Assembly (NCBI GenBank): GCA_965200375.1
Contig: OZ241353.1
Coordinates: forward strand, 3,410,001 to 3,474,000
Length of the DNA: 64,000 nucleotides
Origin: VXYL01 sp965200375
Lineage (GTDB): Bacteria > Pseudomonadota > Gammaproteobacteria > Pseudomonadales > Azotimanducaceae
Direction: 5' to 3'
Shown: in pieces, positions 54,068 to 62,373 of the stretch
Layout: each line of letters begins with the position of its first letter
Numbering within the stretch: the stretch's first letter is position 1
Notes under the pieces: model-generated
Told to the model about the DNA's origin: nothing
The model's input: the letters and a program-made list of their open reading frames with translations, nothing else
Databases searched by the model: none
Program-made: the position numbers and the translations under genes

Positions 54068-55855
54068 GTGAAACACGCGAAGCTCGCGGCTGCGCTGGCT
54101 GGCAGCCTGCTGCTCGGCTGCCAAGGGGAGACCGACGCGCCGCCCGCGGCGGATGCCGTGCCGGCACTGGCGGAAACCGCCGTGGAGGCTGCCGCGGCGC
54201 CGCCGCTGCCCACCCACTGGACCACGGACCAGCCAATCGGCAACGGCCTGGGGCCGGTGACCAGCGAGCTGCTGCTGGCCGGCCCCGCGGATCCCGAGAA
54301 GTGGCTGCTGTACGGCGGCGACTACGGCAACCACCGCCACTCGCCAATCGACGACATCACCCCGGCCAACGTGGCGAAGCTGCAGGTGGCCTGGGCGTTC
54401 CCCACCGGCACCACCGAGCAGTTCGAGGTGTCGCCCACCGTCTACGACGGCATCATGTACGTCACCACCTCCTTCAACCGCCTGCTGGCCCTCGACGCCG
54501 CCACCGGCGAACTCTACTGGCGCTACGACCACCCGCTCGGGGACCGCGCGGACTTGAAGCTCTGCTGCGGCGCCGTCAACCGCGGCGCGGCAATAGCCGG
54601 GGATCTGGTGCTCATGGCGACGCTGGATGCGCAGCTCTTGGCGTTCCACCGGCTGACCGGCGAGATCGAGTGGCAGACGACCCTGGCGGAACACGGCGAC
54701 GGCTACAGCGCCACCTCCATGCCGATGATCGTCAAGGACATGGCCGTCATCGGCATCGCCGGCGGCGAGTACGGCGTGCGCGGCTTCTTCGACGCCTACG
54801 ACGTCGCCACCGGCGCCCTGCGCTGGCGGCACTACACGGTGCCGGTGGCCGGCGAGTTCGGCGCGGACACCTGGGCCGGGGATTCGTGGAAGACCGGCGG
54901 GGCGCCCGCCTGGACCAGCGGCGCCTACGACCCGCAGCGGGACGTCCTCTACTGGACCACCGGCAATCCCTCCCCGGACTGGAACGGCGACCTGCGCGCC
55001 GGCGACAACCTGTTCTCCAACAGCCTGCTGGCCGTGAACCCCGATACCGGCGAGCGCCTGTGGCACTTCCAGTTCACGCCCCACGACGTGTGGGACTACG
55101 ACGGCAACACCCAGCTGTTCCTGGTGGACGTGGAACGGGAGGGCGGCCCCGTGCCCGCCATCGTGCAGGCCAACCGCAACGGCTTCTTCTACATCCTGAA
55201 CCGCGACACCGGCGCGTTCATGGACGCCGGCGTGTACGTTGAGGAACTCAACTGGGCGACGCTGGACGAGAACGGCCGGCCGGTAGTGGACCCCCGCGCC
55301 AATCCCACCGAAGAACCGGACTACCGCGTCTGCCCGAGCAACCTCGGCGGCATGAACGGCGCCTGGACAGGGGCCCTGAACCCGGACCTCGGCTTCGCCT
55401 ACATTCCCGTCGTGGAATCTTGCCAGTTCTACCAGAAAGGCATCACCGCCTTCGTGAAGGGGCAGCCGTTCATGGGCGGCACGCCCATCCCCGTGGACGT
55501 GGAGAGCGGTGCCGCGCACGGGCATCTGACCGCCGTGGACGTACACACGGGCAAAGTGCGCTGGCGCTACATGGACAAGGACCCGATGATGGGCGGCGTG
55601 CTGTCCCTCGCCGGCGGCGTGGTGTTCACCGGCAACCAGGAGGGCTTCGCGCTGGCCCTCGACGCCGTGAGCGGCGACGTGCTGTGGCGGTTCCGCATGG
55701 GCAGCGGCATGCGCAGCCAGCCGGTGGCGTACCGCGCCGGCGGCAGGAGCTACGTGGCCATCGGCGCTGGCAACTACGCCACCTTCGTCGCTTTCGCCGG
55801 CGGACGCACGGCGATACCCGAAGGCGGGCACCTGTTCGTGTTCGCCCTGCCCTAG
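54068..55855 (+). CDS. PQQ-dependent alcohol dehydrogenase (quinoprotein), lipoprotein
   Basis: The 595-residue periplasmic protein has a lipobox (LLLGC) and the eight-bladed propeller of quinoprotein alcohol dehydrogenases: NVAKLQVAWAFPTG, the vicinal Cys pair LKLCCGAVNRG that sits over PQQ, SGAYDPQRDVLYWTTGNP and GDNLFSNSLLAVNPDTGE. The stretch around the likely catalytic Asp reads AYD rather than DYD, which favours a calcium over a lanthanide enzyme (inference). The start is GTG 54068, preceded by AGGAGG at good spacing. A periplasmic binding protein follows after 3 bases, and a cytochrome c is 4 kb away, a likely electron acceptor set. Confidence 0.93.
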   Translation: MKHAKLAAALAGSLLLGCQGETDAPPAADAVPALAETAVEAAAAPPLPTHWTTDQPIGNGLGPVTSELLLAGPADPEKWLLYGGDYGNHRHSPIDDITPANVAKLQVAWAFPTGTTEQFEVSPTVYDGIMYVTTSFNRLLALDAATGELYWRYDHPLGDRADLKLCCGAVNRGAAIAGDLVLMATLDAQLLAFHRLTGEIEWQTTLAEHGDGYSATSMPMIVKDMAVIGIAGGEYGVRGFFDAYDVATGALRWRHYTVPVAGEFGADTWAGDSWKTGGAPAWTSGAYDPQRDVLYWTTGNPSPDWNGDLRAGDNLFSNSLLAVNPDTGERLWHFQFTPHDVWDYDGNTQLFLVDVEREGGPVPAIVQANRNGFFYILNRDTGAFMDAGVYVEELNWATLDENGRPVVDPRANPTEEPDYRVCPSNLGGMNGAWTGALNPDLGFAYIPVVESCQFYQKGITAFVKGQPFMGGTPIPVDVESGAAHGHLTAVDVHTGKVRWRYMDKDPMMGGVLSLAGGVVFTGNQEGFALALDAVSGDVLWRFRMGSGMRSQPVAYRAGGRSYVAIGAGNYATFVAFAGGRTAIPEGGHLFVFALP

Positions 55856-55858
55856 GGG

Positions 55859-56731
55859 GTGGAGCGTCCAGGAGTGACTGCGGCGGCGCGCCGAAGGGAC
55901 TCGGCTGCCGACCGGGCTCTGCCCCGCAGGCCGATGTTGGCCGTGGCCGTGGGGCTTGCCAGCTTCTGCGGCACCGCGGCGGCAGCCTCCGAGGCCGCGC
56001 TGGCAGTGTGCCTGCCGGCGAACGATCCGCCCCGCTCCGTGCAGGCTGGCGCTGCCGGCTTGGACATCGACGTCGCCCGGCTGGCCGCGGCGCGGCTGCA
56101 ACGCCCGCTGCGCCTGGTGTGGCTGCCGGAGCAGGGCCAGACGGACATCGAATCCACGGACCTCGACTTCCGCCCGCTGCTGCGCGGCGAGTGCGACGCG
56201 CAGCTCTCGGTGCCGGGCGACGCCGCCATCGCCCGGTTCCGGACACGGCTTGCCCTGACGAAGCCGTACTACGGCGCCGCCTACGAACTGCTGCCGGCGA
56301 ACGCGGACCTGCGCTGGGACGGAGCCTACGCCGGGGCCGCTGCGGCCAAAGTCGCGGTGCGCGCCAACACCGTCGCCCACGCCGCTCTCGACGCCGCCGA
56401 CATTCCGTGGACCATGCAACGCACCACCGCCGACATCTTGGCGGCCCTGCGCCGGGGCGACGCCAACGCGGCGCTGGTCTGGGGGCCGGATCTCGCCGGC
56501 ATGGAGGCGCGCCGCAACGCGGCTTTCAAGCCGCCCCCGGCGCTGCGCTGGAACCTGCACGCCGCCACCCGCCGCGACCACGCCTTGCGGCCGGCGCTCG
56601 ATGCTCTGTTCGCAGAAGCGGCCACCCAGAGCGCGATGCTGGCCCTGCTCGAACGCCACGGCCTGCCGCCCCGGGCACCGTTCGCCACCGCCCACAGTCC
56701 CGCGGCCCTGCGGGATCTGCGGCGGCCCTAG
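55859..56731 (+). CDS. Periplasmic solute-binding-like protein associated with the PQQ dehydrogenase
   Basis: The 290-residue protein has a signal peptide (LAVAVGLASFCGTAAA) and the fold of family-3 solute-binding proteins (AVCLPANDPPRSVQA, GLDIDVARLAA, LTKPYYGAAYELLP, DILAALRRGDANAALVW). Such proteins are encoded next to methanol/alcohol dehydrogenases (the MxaJ/XoxJ type) and probably help assembly. GTG 55859 lies 3 bases after the upstream stop; ATG 55934 is an alternative start with the signal peptide intact. Its 3' end is duplicated downstream at about 57460. Confidence 0.75.
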   Translation: MERPGVTAAARRRDSAADRALPRRPMLAVAVGLASFCGTAAAASEAALAVCLPANDPPRSVQAGAAGLDIDVARLAAARLQRPLRLVWLPEQGQTDIESTDLDFRPLLRGECDAQLSVPGDAAIARFRTRLALTKPYYGAAYELLPANADLRWDGAYAGAAAAKVAVRANTVAHAALDAADIPWTMQRTTADILAALRRGDANAALVWGPDLAGMEARRNAAFKPPPALRWNLHAATRRDHALRPALDALFAEAATQSAMLALLERHGLPPRAPFATAHSPAALRDLRRP

Positions 56732-56780
56732 CCCCCAGCACCTTCGCGAACAGGGCGTCGGCCAGGAAGGCCGCTTCGGC
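56590..56780 (+). repeat. Direct repeat copy 1: end of the binding-protein gene plus start of the next gene's tail
   Basis: About 190 bases are repeated with about 90% identity at 57460-57655. This copy contains the real 3' end of the binding-protein gene (to 56731), followed by bases that equal the 3' end of the S9 peptidase gene. The repeats bracket about 680 bases of distinct sequence. Confidence 0.85.
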
Positions 56781-56830
56781 TGCGCACCGGCGGTCGGCGT
56801 CGCTCGCCGCCATGGCGGCGCTGGCGCGGG
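56733..56830 (-). pseudogene. Remnant of the S9-peptidase 3' end
   Basis: The minus strand repeats the C-terminal codons of the S9 peptidase at 57595 (LGG stop region, FAKVL), then jumps to a stretch like the peptidase interior around 57995-58050 (CGGxGTCGGC...GCTCGCCGCC...ATGGCGGCG). This is a deletion-fused piece left by a tandem duplication. It is not a gene. Confidence 0.6.
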
Positions 56831-56932
56831 CGGCAGTCCGCTATGGCTCTACCCCGTGACCATCAGCATCGGCGTTATCTGAGAAGAAGGGAAGCCGGCG
56901 TTTCAACCCCGCGCCGGCTGGGAACCGCGTTG

Positions 56933-56969
56933 GCCAGTGTGCCTTGAGAGCGCTCTAGGCGGCACTGGC
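56933..56969. terminator. Inverted repeat downstream of the small RiPP-like gene
   Basis: GCCAGTGTGCC (56933-56943) pairs with GGCGGCACTGGC (56958-56969) with one bulge, enclosing AGAGCGCTCT, itself a palindrome. It lies 33 bases past the stop of the gene at 57002 (minus strand) and could act as a bidirectional terminator. A second hairpin (AGCCGGCG / CGCCGGCT) lies at 56892-56919. Confidence 0.45.
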
Positions 56970-57001
56970 GAAGCAGGCGCTTTCGACTCTAGGCGTCTTG
57001 C

Positions 57002-57229
57002 CTACTGCCACGGGTAGGGATACGGGACGGGTTCGCCGGAAGTCGGCATTCGATAGCCCGCGCTCGGTTGGTTGTTGGTCGGAGGGGCGATGCCGGGAAG
57101 GTGGTTGTTGAACCCTTCGTAGATTCCGGAGCCCGCGCCCTTCGTGCCGCTGTCGGTGCTTCCCAAAGCGAGCTTGGTAAGTCGCGGCGGTTTCCACACC
57201 GCCACTTGCTTCGTCGTCGTTTTCGCCAT
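57002..57229 (-). CDS. Small protein resembling a RiPP (lasso-type) precursor
   Basis: The 75-residue frame begins AKTTTKQVAVWKPPRLTKLA after Met and continues with LGSTDSGTKGAGSGIYEG. The pattern W/Y-xxP-x-L-xxL-x-G-S-x4-T-x-G resembles leader peptides of lasso-type ribosomal peptides, with a Gly/Pro/Asn-rich tail ending PYPYPWQ as possible core. No maturation enzymes (cyclase, leader protease) are in the window. A GGGGG stretch precedes the ATG. The surrounding sequence differs in composition from its neighbours and lies between the two copies of a direct repeat. The function is unproven; a structural or non-RiPP small protein is equally possible. Confidence 0.5.
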   Translation of the reverse strand: MAKTTTKQVAVWKPPRLTKLALGSTDSGTKGAGSGIYEGFNNHLPGIAPPTNNQPSAGYRMPTSGEPVPYPYPWQ

Positions 57230-57343
57230 CGTTGAAACCCCCGGCAGTTCCCTATTCGTAATCCGCACCGCGGCGGAGTAGGAACTCCCCGGCCCCAGGC
57301 CGAAGGCGCGAATCTCCACCGCGGAACGCGGCTATCCAACCAC

Positions 57344-57357
57344 GGGGGGGGGGGGGG
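57344..57357 (+). repeat. Homopolymeric tract of 14 G
   Basis: A run of 14 G (C on the minus strand) lies 114 bases upstream of the small gene at 57002-57229, on its 5' side. Such tracts slip during replication and can switch promoter spacing. The following 57358-57459 stretch is AT-richer, with no gene I can support. Confidence 0.7.
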
Positions 57358-57459
57358 CGTCAACCCCTGTGGCGAAGAAATCGAACTTTCTGAACTTTCC
57401 TTCTACGATCAATGACTTACGATGGAACGTGATCGAAGAGTGCCCTAGACACCTTCCGC

Positions 57460-57655
57460 CGGCCCTCGACGCCCTGTGCAGAAGCGGCCACCCGGAGCGC
57501 GATGCTGTCCCTGCATCGAACGCCACGGCCTGCCGCCCCGGGCACCGTTCGCCACCCCTCACAGTCCCGCGGCCCTGCGGGATCTGCGGCGGCCCTAGCC
57601 CCCCAGCACCTTCGCGAACAGGGCCTCGGCGTCGGCCAGGAAGACCGCTTCGGCG
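57460..57655 (+). repeat. Direct repeat copy 2
   Basis: Repeats 56590-56780. The binding-protein part (to about 57597) is out of frame and truncated, so it is a pseudogene fragment; the rest is the true 3' end of the S9 peptidase gene. Confidence 0.85.
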
Positions 57656-59655
57656 GCGCTGCCCCGAGCAGCGATGTGCCGAAAGTCGCCGAGCGCCTTG
57701 AGATGCGCCCGGAAGCGGGGCGAATCCGCTTCATGCACCACGCTCGCGCCATCGCTCCTCACCAGCACCGGGAAGCCCGGGTGGGTGGCGTCCAGCAGCG
57801 GCGAGCGCTGCGTCTCGGCGCCGAACAGGTGCCGGCGCATTTCCTCCGGCTGCTTCCGGCGGGTGCGGTAGCGCAGCCTTTCGGGTGCCGCCCAGCGCAG
57901 CCAGTCGCAGCACGGGTGCATGCCGCCCAGGCGCGGGTTGTGGTGCGCGCGCCCCATCAGCTTCGCGTCCATGACGGCGTACAGGGCCGCGCATCGGGCG
58001 TCGGCACCGCTCGCCGCCGTGGCGCCGCCAGCCGCCATGGCGGCGACCAGCGCCAGGTGGCCGCCGCGGCCGCGGCCCAGGAAACACACCCGCTTTGCGT
58101 CGCCGAAGCCCCGGGCGCCCACCCAGGACAGCGCGTCGTTCACGTCGTTGCGCAGTTTCGCGGCGCGGTCTTCGAGGCCAGCGACGTAGAGCGCGGTGCC
58201 GTAGCCGCGAGTGCCGCGCACAACGGGCTGCGCCACCGCGTAGCCCTTGGCGGCGAAGAAGCCGGGCCAGGCGTCCAGCGGCGCCGAACTGTCCGGCGCC
58301 GGATCGCCGTCGAGCAGGACCACCACGGGCGGCGCTGGCGCCGGCGGCAGGGTCAGCGCTATTGGCAGGCGGCGGTCGTCCCTGGTGCGGTAGACGTCGC
58401 TGCGCCGGGCGATGCCGGCCGCGTCGGCTGCGGCGGCGCGTTGGCCCCCCAAGTGCCGCACCGCGCCGGTGGCGCGGTCCAGCCAATGGAACGTCCGCTG
58501 CGAGTAGCCGTCCGTGGCCGCCAGCACCAGCCGTCGACAGTCCGCCGACATGGCGCCGACCGCCACGATCTCGAACGGCGCCTTGGCCGCCGCCTCCGCA
58601 ATGGCGCGGCCGAACTCGGCGTCGAGCCAGGTGAACGGGCGCTGGGGCAGCGGATGCATGAAGCCGACCACGCCGCACCCGGCCGCCCCGATGGCGGTGG
58701 CGGCCACGTCGCGCATGGCGTCCCGGACGATGGCGCGGAGCGGCTTCAGGGTGGCGGCCTCGGCTTCCCAGACCTCGGTGCGGTCCGCGCCGTCGACGCG
58801 GGCCTCGACATAGACGCGGGAACCGTCCGCCGAGAAGCCGAGCACCCGGGGGCCGGCGGTGTCTTCGGGCCCGATGCGGGCCGCGAGACGCGCGACGTCG
58901 AGGCGCTCGAAACCGCCGCCAGGCATCGCGGCGACAGCCGTAGGGCCAAGAAACGGTTCCACGATCCGATGTCCGGCGATGGACGGGGTGCCCGATCCGT
59001 ACTCGTACCAGCCGGTGCCAAGCCGCACACGTCCATCGTAGTCGGTGCGCCAGAACACGATGCCGCCGTGCCAGCCCACCACCCGCGTCGCGCTGCCGTC
59101 GCGAAGGTCCACGCGATAGAGGGTGCGGTATTCCCTGGCCTCCCGGGCCGCCGCCATCAGCACGAAGTTCGGCTGCGCCGGCAGATAGTCCACCACGACG
59201 TGCTCGTGGTCGTCCCAAGGCGTGTGGAAGGTCGGCACCACGCCGCCGAACTTCGGCGGCCGGGACGGCGGGCTGTCCAGCAGCGGCACGCGGTTGCCGC
59301 CGTCCGGGTCCAAGGCGATCAGCCGACGCAGGTGCCGGCGGGGATGGGGCTCCGCTGGCCCGGCCCGTTCCTGGAAGAGCAGGATCGAGCAGACTATGCG
59401 CTTGTCGGAGGCCCAGCCGCACTCGTCGAGGAGCTGCTTGGGCGCCGGCTGCAGGGCCGTGCTGCGCCGCCCGGAGGCCAGATCCGACGTGACGAGCGCG
59501 ACGCCATCGCTACTGGTGGCCGTCGCCAACACGCCCTCGCCATCGGGCGAAAGGCGCACCTGGTCTATCCACGGTGCGGTGCCGGCGGTGGCAGCCGCCG
59601 CAACCGCGGCGAGCATGGCCGGCGCCAGCGTCGCGCCATCCATGCCGATCAGCAC
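57595..59655 (-). CDS. S9 (prolyl oligopeptidase)-family protein lacking the catalytic serine
   Basis: The 686-residue protein has a signal-like N-terminus (APAMLAAVAAAATAGTA), an N-terminal beta-propeller with WD-like repeats (LSPDGEGVLATA, DRIVCSILLF-type segments) and a C-terminal alpha/beta-hydrolase domain (VVVLLDGDPAP, FFAAKGYAVAQPVVRGTRGYG, RNDVNDALSWVGARGFGDAKRV). The nucleophile motif normally GxSxGG reads GRGRGG, and the region of the catalytic His (RHIAARGSAAEAVF) lacks it. It is therefore probably not an active peptidase. ATG 59643 is an alternative start. Confidence 0.8.
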   Translation of the reverse strand: MLIGMDGATLAPAMLAAVAAAATAGTAPWIDQVRLSPDGEGVLATATSSDGVALVTSDLASGRRSTALQPAPKQLLDECGWASDKRIVCSILLFQERAGPAEPHPRRHLRRLIALDPDGGNRVPLLDSPPSRPPKFGGVVPTFHTPWDDHEHVVVDYLPAQPNFVLMAAAREAREYRTLYRVDLRDGSATRVVGWHGGIVFWRTDYDGRVRLGTGWYEYGSGTPSIAGHRIVEPFLGPTAVAAMPGGGFERLDVARLAARIGPEDTAGPRVLGFSADGSRVYVEARVDGADRTEVWEAEAATLKPLRAIVRDAMRDVAATAIGAAGCGVVGFMHPLPQRPFTWLDAEFGRAIAEAAAKAPFEIVAVGAMSADCRRLVLAATDGYSQRTFHWLDRATGAVRHLGGQRAAAADAAGIARRSDVYRTRDDRRLPIALTLPPAPAPPVVVLLDGDPAPDSSAPLDAWPGFFAAKGYAVAQPVVRGTRGYGTALYVAGLEDRAAKLRNDVNDALSWVGARGFGDAKRVCFLGRGRGGHLALVAAMAAGGATAASGADARCAALYAVMDAKLMGRAHHNPRLGGMHPCCDWLRWAAPERLRYRTRRKQPEEMRRHLFGAETQRSPLLDATHPGFPVLVRSDGASVVHEADSPRFRAHLKALGDFRHIAARGSAAEAVFLADAEALFAKVLGG

Positions 59656-59692
59656 AGCCGCTCTTTCGGATCGCTAGCCTTCGGCGGTCATG

Positions 59693-59878
59693 TCATGGCA
59701 CAAGAGTAGTAGGCGCGAAGCGCATCCAAGTAGACTTGGCAGGAGTCGGGCTCGAATTCCGCAGGCCGTCCAGCGCGATCAACATGTCCTCGAATCTCCA
59801 GACGTCGTGTTGCATTCCGACCTTACGCCACGAGCGTTCACTGTCAAGCCAGTGAACCGTCCATCGCCGTGTGGGCAT
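59693..59878 (-). CDS. Possible small hypothetical protein, 61 residues
   Basis: Begins PTRRWTVHWLDSERSWRKVG after Met and continues MQHDVWRFEDMLIALDGL. The Trp-rich, balanced composition is unlike the Arg/Ala-rich frames that arise by chance in this high-GC sequence. No family recognised. It overlaps a perfect 8-bp inverted repeat (GTTCACTG/CAGTGAAC, 59836-59857). Its start lies 10 bases from the divergent cytochrome gene. Confidence 0.4.
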   Translation of the reverse strand: MPTRRWTVHWLDSERSWRKVGMQHDVWRFEDMLIALDGLRNSSPTPAKSTWMRFAPTTLVP

Positions 59879-59887
59879 GGCAGGCAG

Positions 59888-60268
59888 ATGCGGCAGCGAC
59901 CTGCGGCCTGGCGCCGCCTCGCGGCAGCCTGCGTCTCCGCATTGGCCTTGCTGGCCGGCTGTCAACCACCAACGCCAGCCGCGGCGCTGCGAACCGACGC
60001 AGACGCCGTAAAGCGCGGCAAGGCGCTGTTCGTCGGCACCTGCGCCGGCTACTGCCACAGCCCGACGGTGGAACGCGCCGCCCCGAACCTGCTCGACTGC
60101 GTCTGGAAGCATGGCGACGGCAGCGACCAGGCCATGTTCGACATCATCGCCGACGGCGTGCCGAACACGCCGATGATCGCCTTCCGGGGCAAGCTGCCGG
60201 CCGGCGACGACGACATCTGGCATGTGGTGGCCTACCTCGGCGCGGCGCGGCGGCCCTGCCCGCCGTAG
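59888..60268 (+). CDS. Small cytochrome c-type lipoprotein with CxxxCH haem site
   Basis: The 126-residue protein has a signal ending in lipobox LLAGC (Cys 25) and then GKALFVGTCAGYCHSPTVER. The haem site reads C52-A-G-Y-C56-H57, that is CxxxCH instead of CxxCH. An axial Met may be M96 in VPNTPMIAFRGKL, and DDDIWHVVAYL closes the fold. It probably carries electrons from a periplasmic dehydrogenase such as the PQQ enzyme. The start is ATG 59888. Confidence 0.8.
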   Translation: MRQRPAAWRRLAAACVSALALLAGCQPPTPAAALRTDADAVKRGKALFVGTCAGYCHSPTVERAAPNLLDCVWKHGDGSDQAMFDIIADGVPNTPMIAFRGKLPAGDDDIWHVVAYLGAARRPCPP

Positions 60269-60278
60269 CACCGCACCG

Positions 60279-61496
60279 TCAGATCACGCGCCACCAAGGC
60301 GCCGCCAGCACGTCCGGGGCCAGCCACTCCACCGCCTCGCCGGTGTGCAGCAAGAGGCCCGCCCGCGCCTGGCCTTCGTACTCCTTGCGGAACGAACGCA
60401 GGCGGCTCGTGTCGCGCAGGCGCGGCCTTTCGGTTGCTTTGATCTCGATGGGCAGCACCAGACCGCCGGCTTCGATCACGAAGTCCACCTCTTCGCCAGC
60501 TGCGGTGCGCCAGTACAGCACCTCGGCGCGGCCTAGCCTGGCATCGCGCCAAGCCAGAAGGTCGCCCAGCACCAGGTTCTCCAAGTGGGCGCCCTGGGGC
60601 TCGTCGGTGCCGGCGATGTGCAGCGCCAGGCCCGTGTCGCCCCAGTACAGTTTCGGCGCCTTCAAGAGACGCTTGGTGCGGTTGACCGAGTAGGCCGGCA
60701 ACCGAACCAGCATGTAGGAGGTCTCCAAGAGGTTCAGATGGCGATGCACCGTGGCCTGGGGCAGCGCCACGTCTCGCCCCAGCGCGGCTTGATTCGCCGG
60801 CTGCCCAAGGCGCAGGCAGATGGTGCACATCAGGCGGCGGAAGTCCGGCAGCGACGCGATGGCGGAGAGGCCCGCCAAGTCGCGTTCCAGATAGGTGCGC
60901 ACGTAGCCCTCGAACCAGATGGCGCGGTCGCCGGCATCCTGCATATGCACCGCCGGGAACGGAAAGCCGCCGCGCCGCGCCAGCGCCCGCCAGTCCTCGG
61001 CCGGCGCCTGCTGCGCGGCGACGAGGGCCGGCCACTGGGCGTGGTCGCTGCCCAGCAGCTCATCCCAGATGCCGCACCGGCCAAGGCCAAGCTGCTCGCG
61101 CCGCGTCATCGGCCACAGGTTCAGATAGCTGGCGCGGCCGGCCAGGGACTCGGTCACCTGCCTCATCAGCAGCAGATTGGCGGAACCCGTGAGCAGGAAC
61201 CGGCCGGCCTGCCGGCCCCGGTCGATGGCCATCTTCACTTCGCGCAGCAAGTCCGGCACCCGCTGCACCTCGTCCAACGTCACCGGCGCATCGGTGCCGG
61301 TGAGCATCTCCGGCTGCCGTCTGGCGGCATCCAGCACGTCGAAGTCGTCCAGCGAGACATAGCGCCGCACGGGTTCGGCGGCCTGCGCCAGCGTGCTCTT
61401 GCCGGTTTGCCGAGCGCCCGTCAGCACCACGGCCGGCATGGTCCGCAGATGCCTGGCCAACTGCCCTGCCACAAGCCTCGGCAGCATTTCATTCAT
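60279..61496 (-). CDS. AAA ATPase with DUF4143 domain
   Basis: The 405-residue protein has an N-terminal P-loop (VVLTGARQTGKSTLAQAAEP, about residues 23-42), a Walker B (DAPVTLDEVQRVPDLL), the sensor segment FLLTGSANLLLM, and a C-terminal DUF4143 domain ending with a nuclease-like VDFVIE...IEIKATE segment. Homologues are widespread, often mobile, with unclear roles in stress or toxin-like systems. ATG 61496 is preceded by a 19-bp palindrome overlapping its predicted promoter; ATG 61514 is an alternative start. It converges on the cytochrome gene. Confidence 0.9.
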   Translation of the reverse strand: MNEMLPRLVAGQLARHLRTMPAVVLTGARQTGKSTLAQAAEPVRRYVSLDDFDVLDAARRQPEMLTGTDAPVTLDEVQRVPDLLREVKMAIDRGRQAGRFLLTGSANLLLMRQVTESLAGRASYLNLWPMTRREQLGLGRCGIWDELLGSDHAQWPALVAAQQAPAEDWRALARRGGFPFPAVHMQDAGDRAIWFEGYVRTYLERDLAGLSAIASLPDFRRLMCTICLRLGQPANQAALGRDVALPQATVHRHLNLLETSYMLVRLPAYSVNRTKRLLKAPKLYWGDTGLALHIAGTDEPQGAHLENLVLGDLLAWRDARLGRAEVLYWRTAAGEEVDFVIEAGGLVLPIEIKATERPRLRDTSRLRSFRKEYEGQARAGLLLHTGEAVEWLAPDVLAAPWWRVI

Positions 61497-61499
61497 GGC

Positions 61500-61518
61500 A
61501 TGGATGATAATCATCCAT
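61500..61518 (-). promoter_or_regulatory. 19-bp palindrome at the ATPase promoter (operator candidate)
   Basis: ATGGATGATAATCATCCAT is a perfect palindrome apart from the centre base. On the minus strand it overlaps GATTAT (61507-61512), which with TTGGTT (61531-61536) at 18 bases makes a plausible promoter. It ends 4 bases before the ATG 61496 start, suggesting repression at the promoter, possibly by the ATPase itself. Confidence 0.45.
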
Positions 61519-61576
61519 ACGCGGCGCGAAAACCAACTGGCGCGCGGGCAGGCGCGCACCGCTGAGCTGCGCTGGG

Positions 61577-62359
61577 CTACTCCGGCACGGGCCAGTCTAT
61601 GTCCGCGTACACCGGCGCGTGGTCCGAGGCCGTAAGCCCCTCCCGCTTGCGCCGGTAGTCGCGGTCGATCACCACCTGTCGCGTCCGCTGCGCCACCGCT
61701 TCCGAGGCCAGGATCATGTCGATGCGCAGCCCCAGGCCGCGGTGGAAGGCGCCGCCGCGGTAGTCCCACCAGGAGAACCGCTGCTCGGACGGATGCAGGC
61801 GACGGAACACGTCCACCAGTCCCCCATCGAGCAACGCCTGGTAGCGGCTGCGCTCGGCGTCGGTGCAGAAGATCGTCCCGTCCGCCGCCTCGCCCCGCCA
61901 GCAGTCCAACGCCGCCGGCACCACGTTGAAGTCGCCGCCGAGCACGAAGGCGTCGCCGGCGACCTTGGCGAGGTGGCCGCGCAGGCTGTCGAACCATGCC
62001 AGCTTGCGGGGAAAGTCCGCATGGTCGATGGTCTTGCCGTTGGGGCAGTAGACGGTGGCGAAACGCAGCCCAGCGACGTCCGCCTGCACCAGACGCGCCC
62101 CTTGGTCCGCCTCTCCCGGCAAGCCGCGTTCTTCCGCCTCGATGGGCGCCTTGGCGACGATCGCCACGCCGTTCCAGCCCTTCTGCCCGTGGACCAGCGC
62201 CTCGTAGCCCGCCTCGCGGAAGGCACCGACGGGAAACTCCGCGTCCGTCGCCTTCAGCTCCTGCATGCCGAGCACCGTGGGCGCCCGGTCGCGCAGCCAC
62301 AGCAGGATGAAGTCCAGCCGGGCGCGCAGGCCGTTGACGTTCCAGGTGGCGATGCGCAT
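61577..62359 (-). CDS. xthA: Exodeoxyribonuclease III
   Basis: The 260-residue AP endonuclease/exonuclease has RIATWNVNGLRARL, MQELKATDAEFP, GWNGVAIVAK, VYCPNGK, GGDFNVVP and ASDHAPVYADID, all in order with catalytic Asp/Glu/His. It acts in base-excision repair. It stands 81 bases upstream of the DUF4143 ATPase gene on the same strand and 14 bases downstream of a small membrane-protein gene. Confidence 0.95.
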   Translation of the reverse strand: MRIATWNVNGLRARLDFILLWLRDRAPTVLGMQELKATDAEFPVGAFREAGYEALVHGQKGWNGVAIVAKAPIEAEERGLPGEADQGARLVQADVAGLRFATVYCPNGKTIDHADFPRKLAWFDSLRGHLAKVAGDAFVLGGDFNVVPAALDCWRGEAADGTIFCTDAERSRYQALLDGGLVDVFRRLHPSEQRFSWWDYRGGAFHRGLGLRIDMILASEAVAQRTRQVVIDRDYRRKREGLTASDHAPVYADIDWPVPE

Positions 62360-62373
62360 GGCACAACGGCGTG

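Noticed and set aside
54068..55855. Lanthanide-dependent (XoxF-like) dehydrogenase
   Set aside because: The extra aspartate expected near the catalytic Asp is Ala here (AYD), though this reading rests on memory of the motif.
56892..56969. Attachment site or integron-type attC
   Set aside because: The inverted repeats lack integrase-site motifs and no integrase is in the window; terminator-like hairpins fit better.
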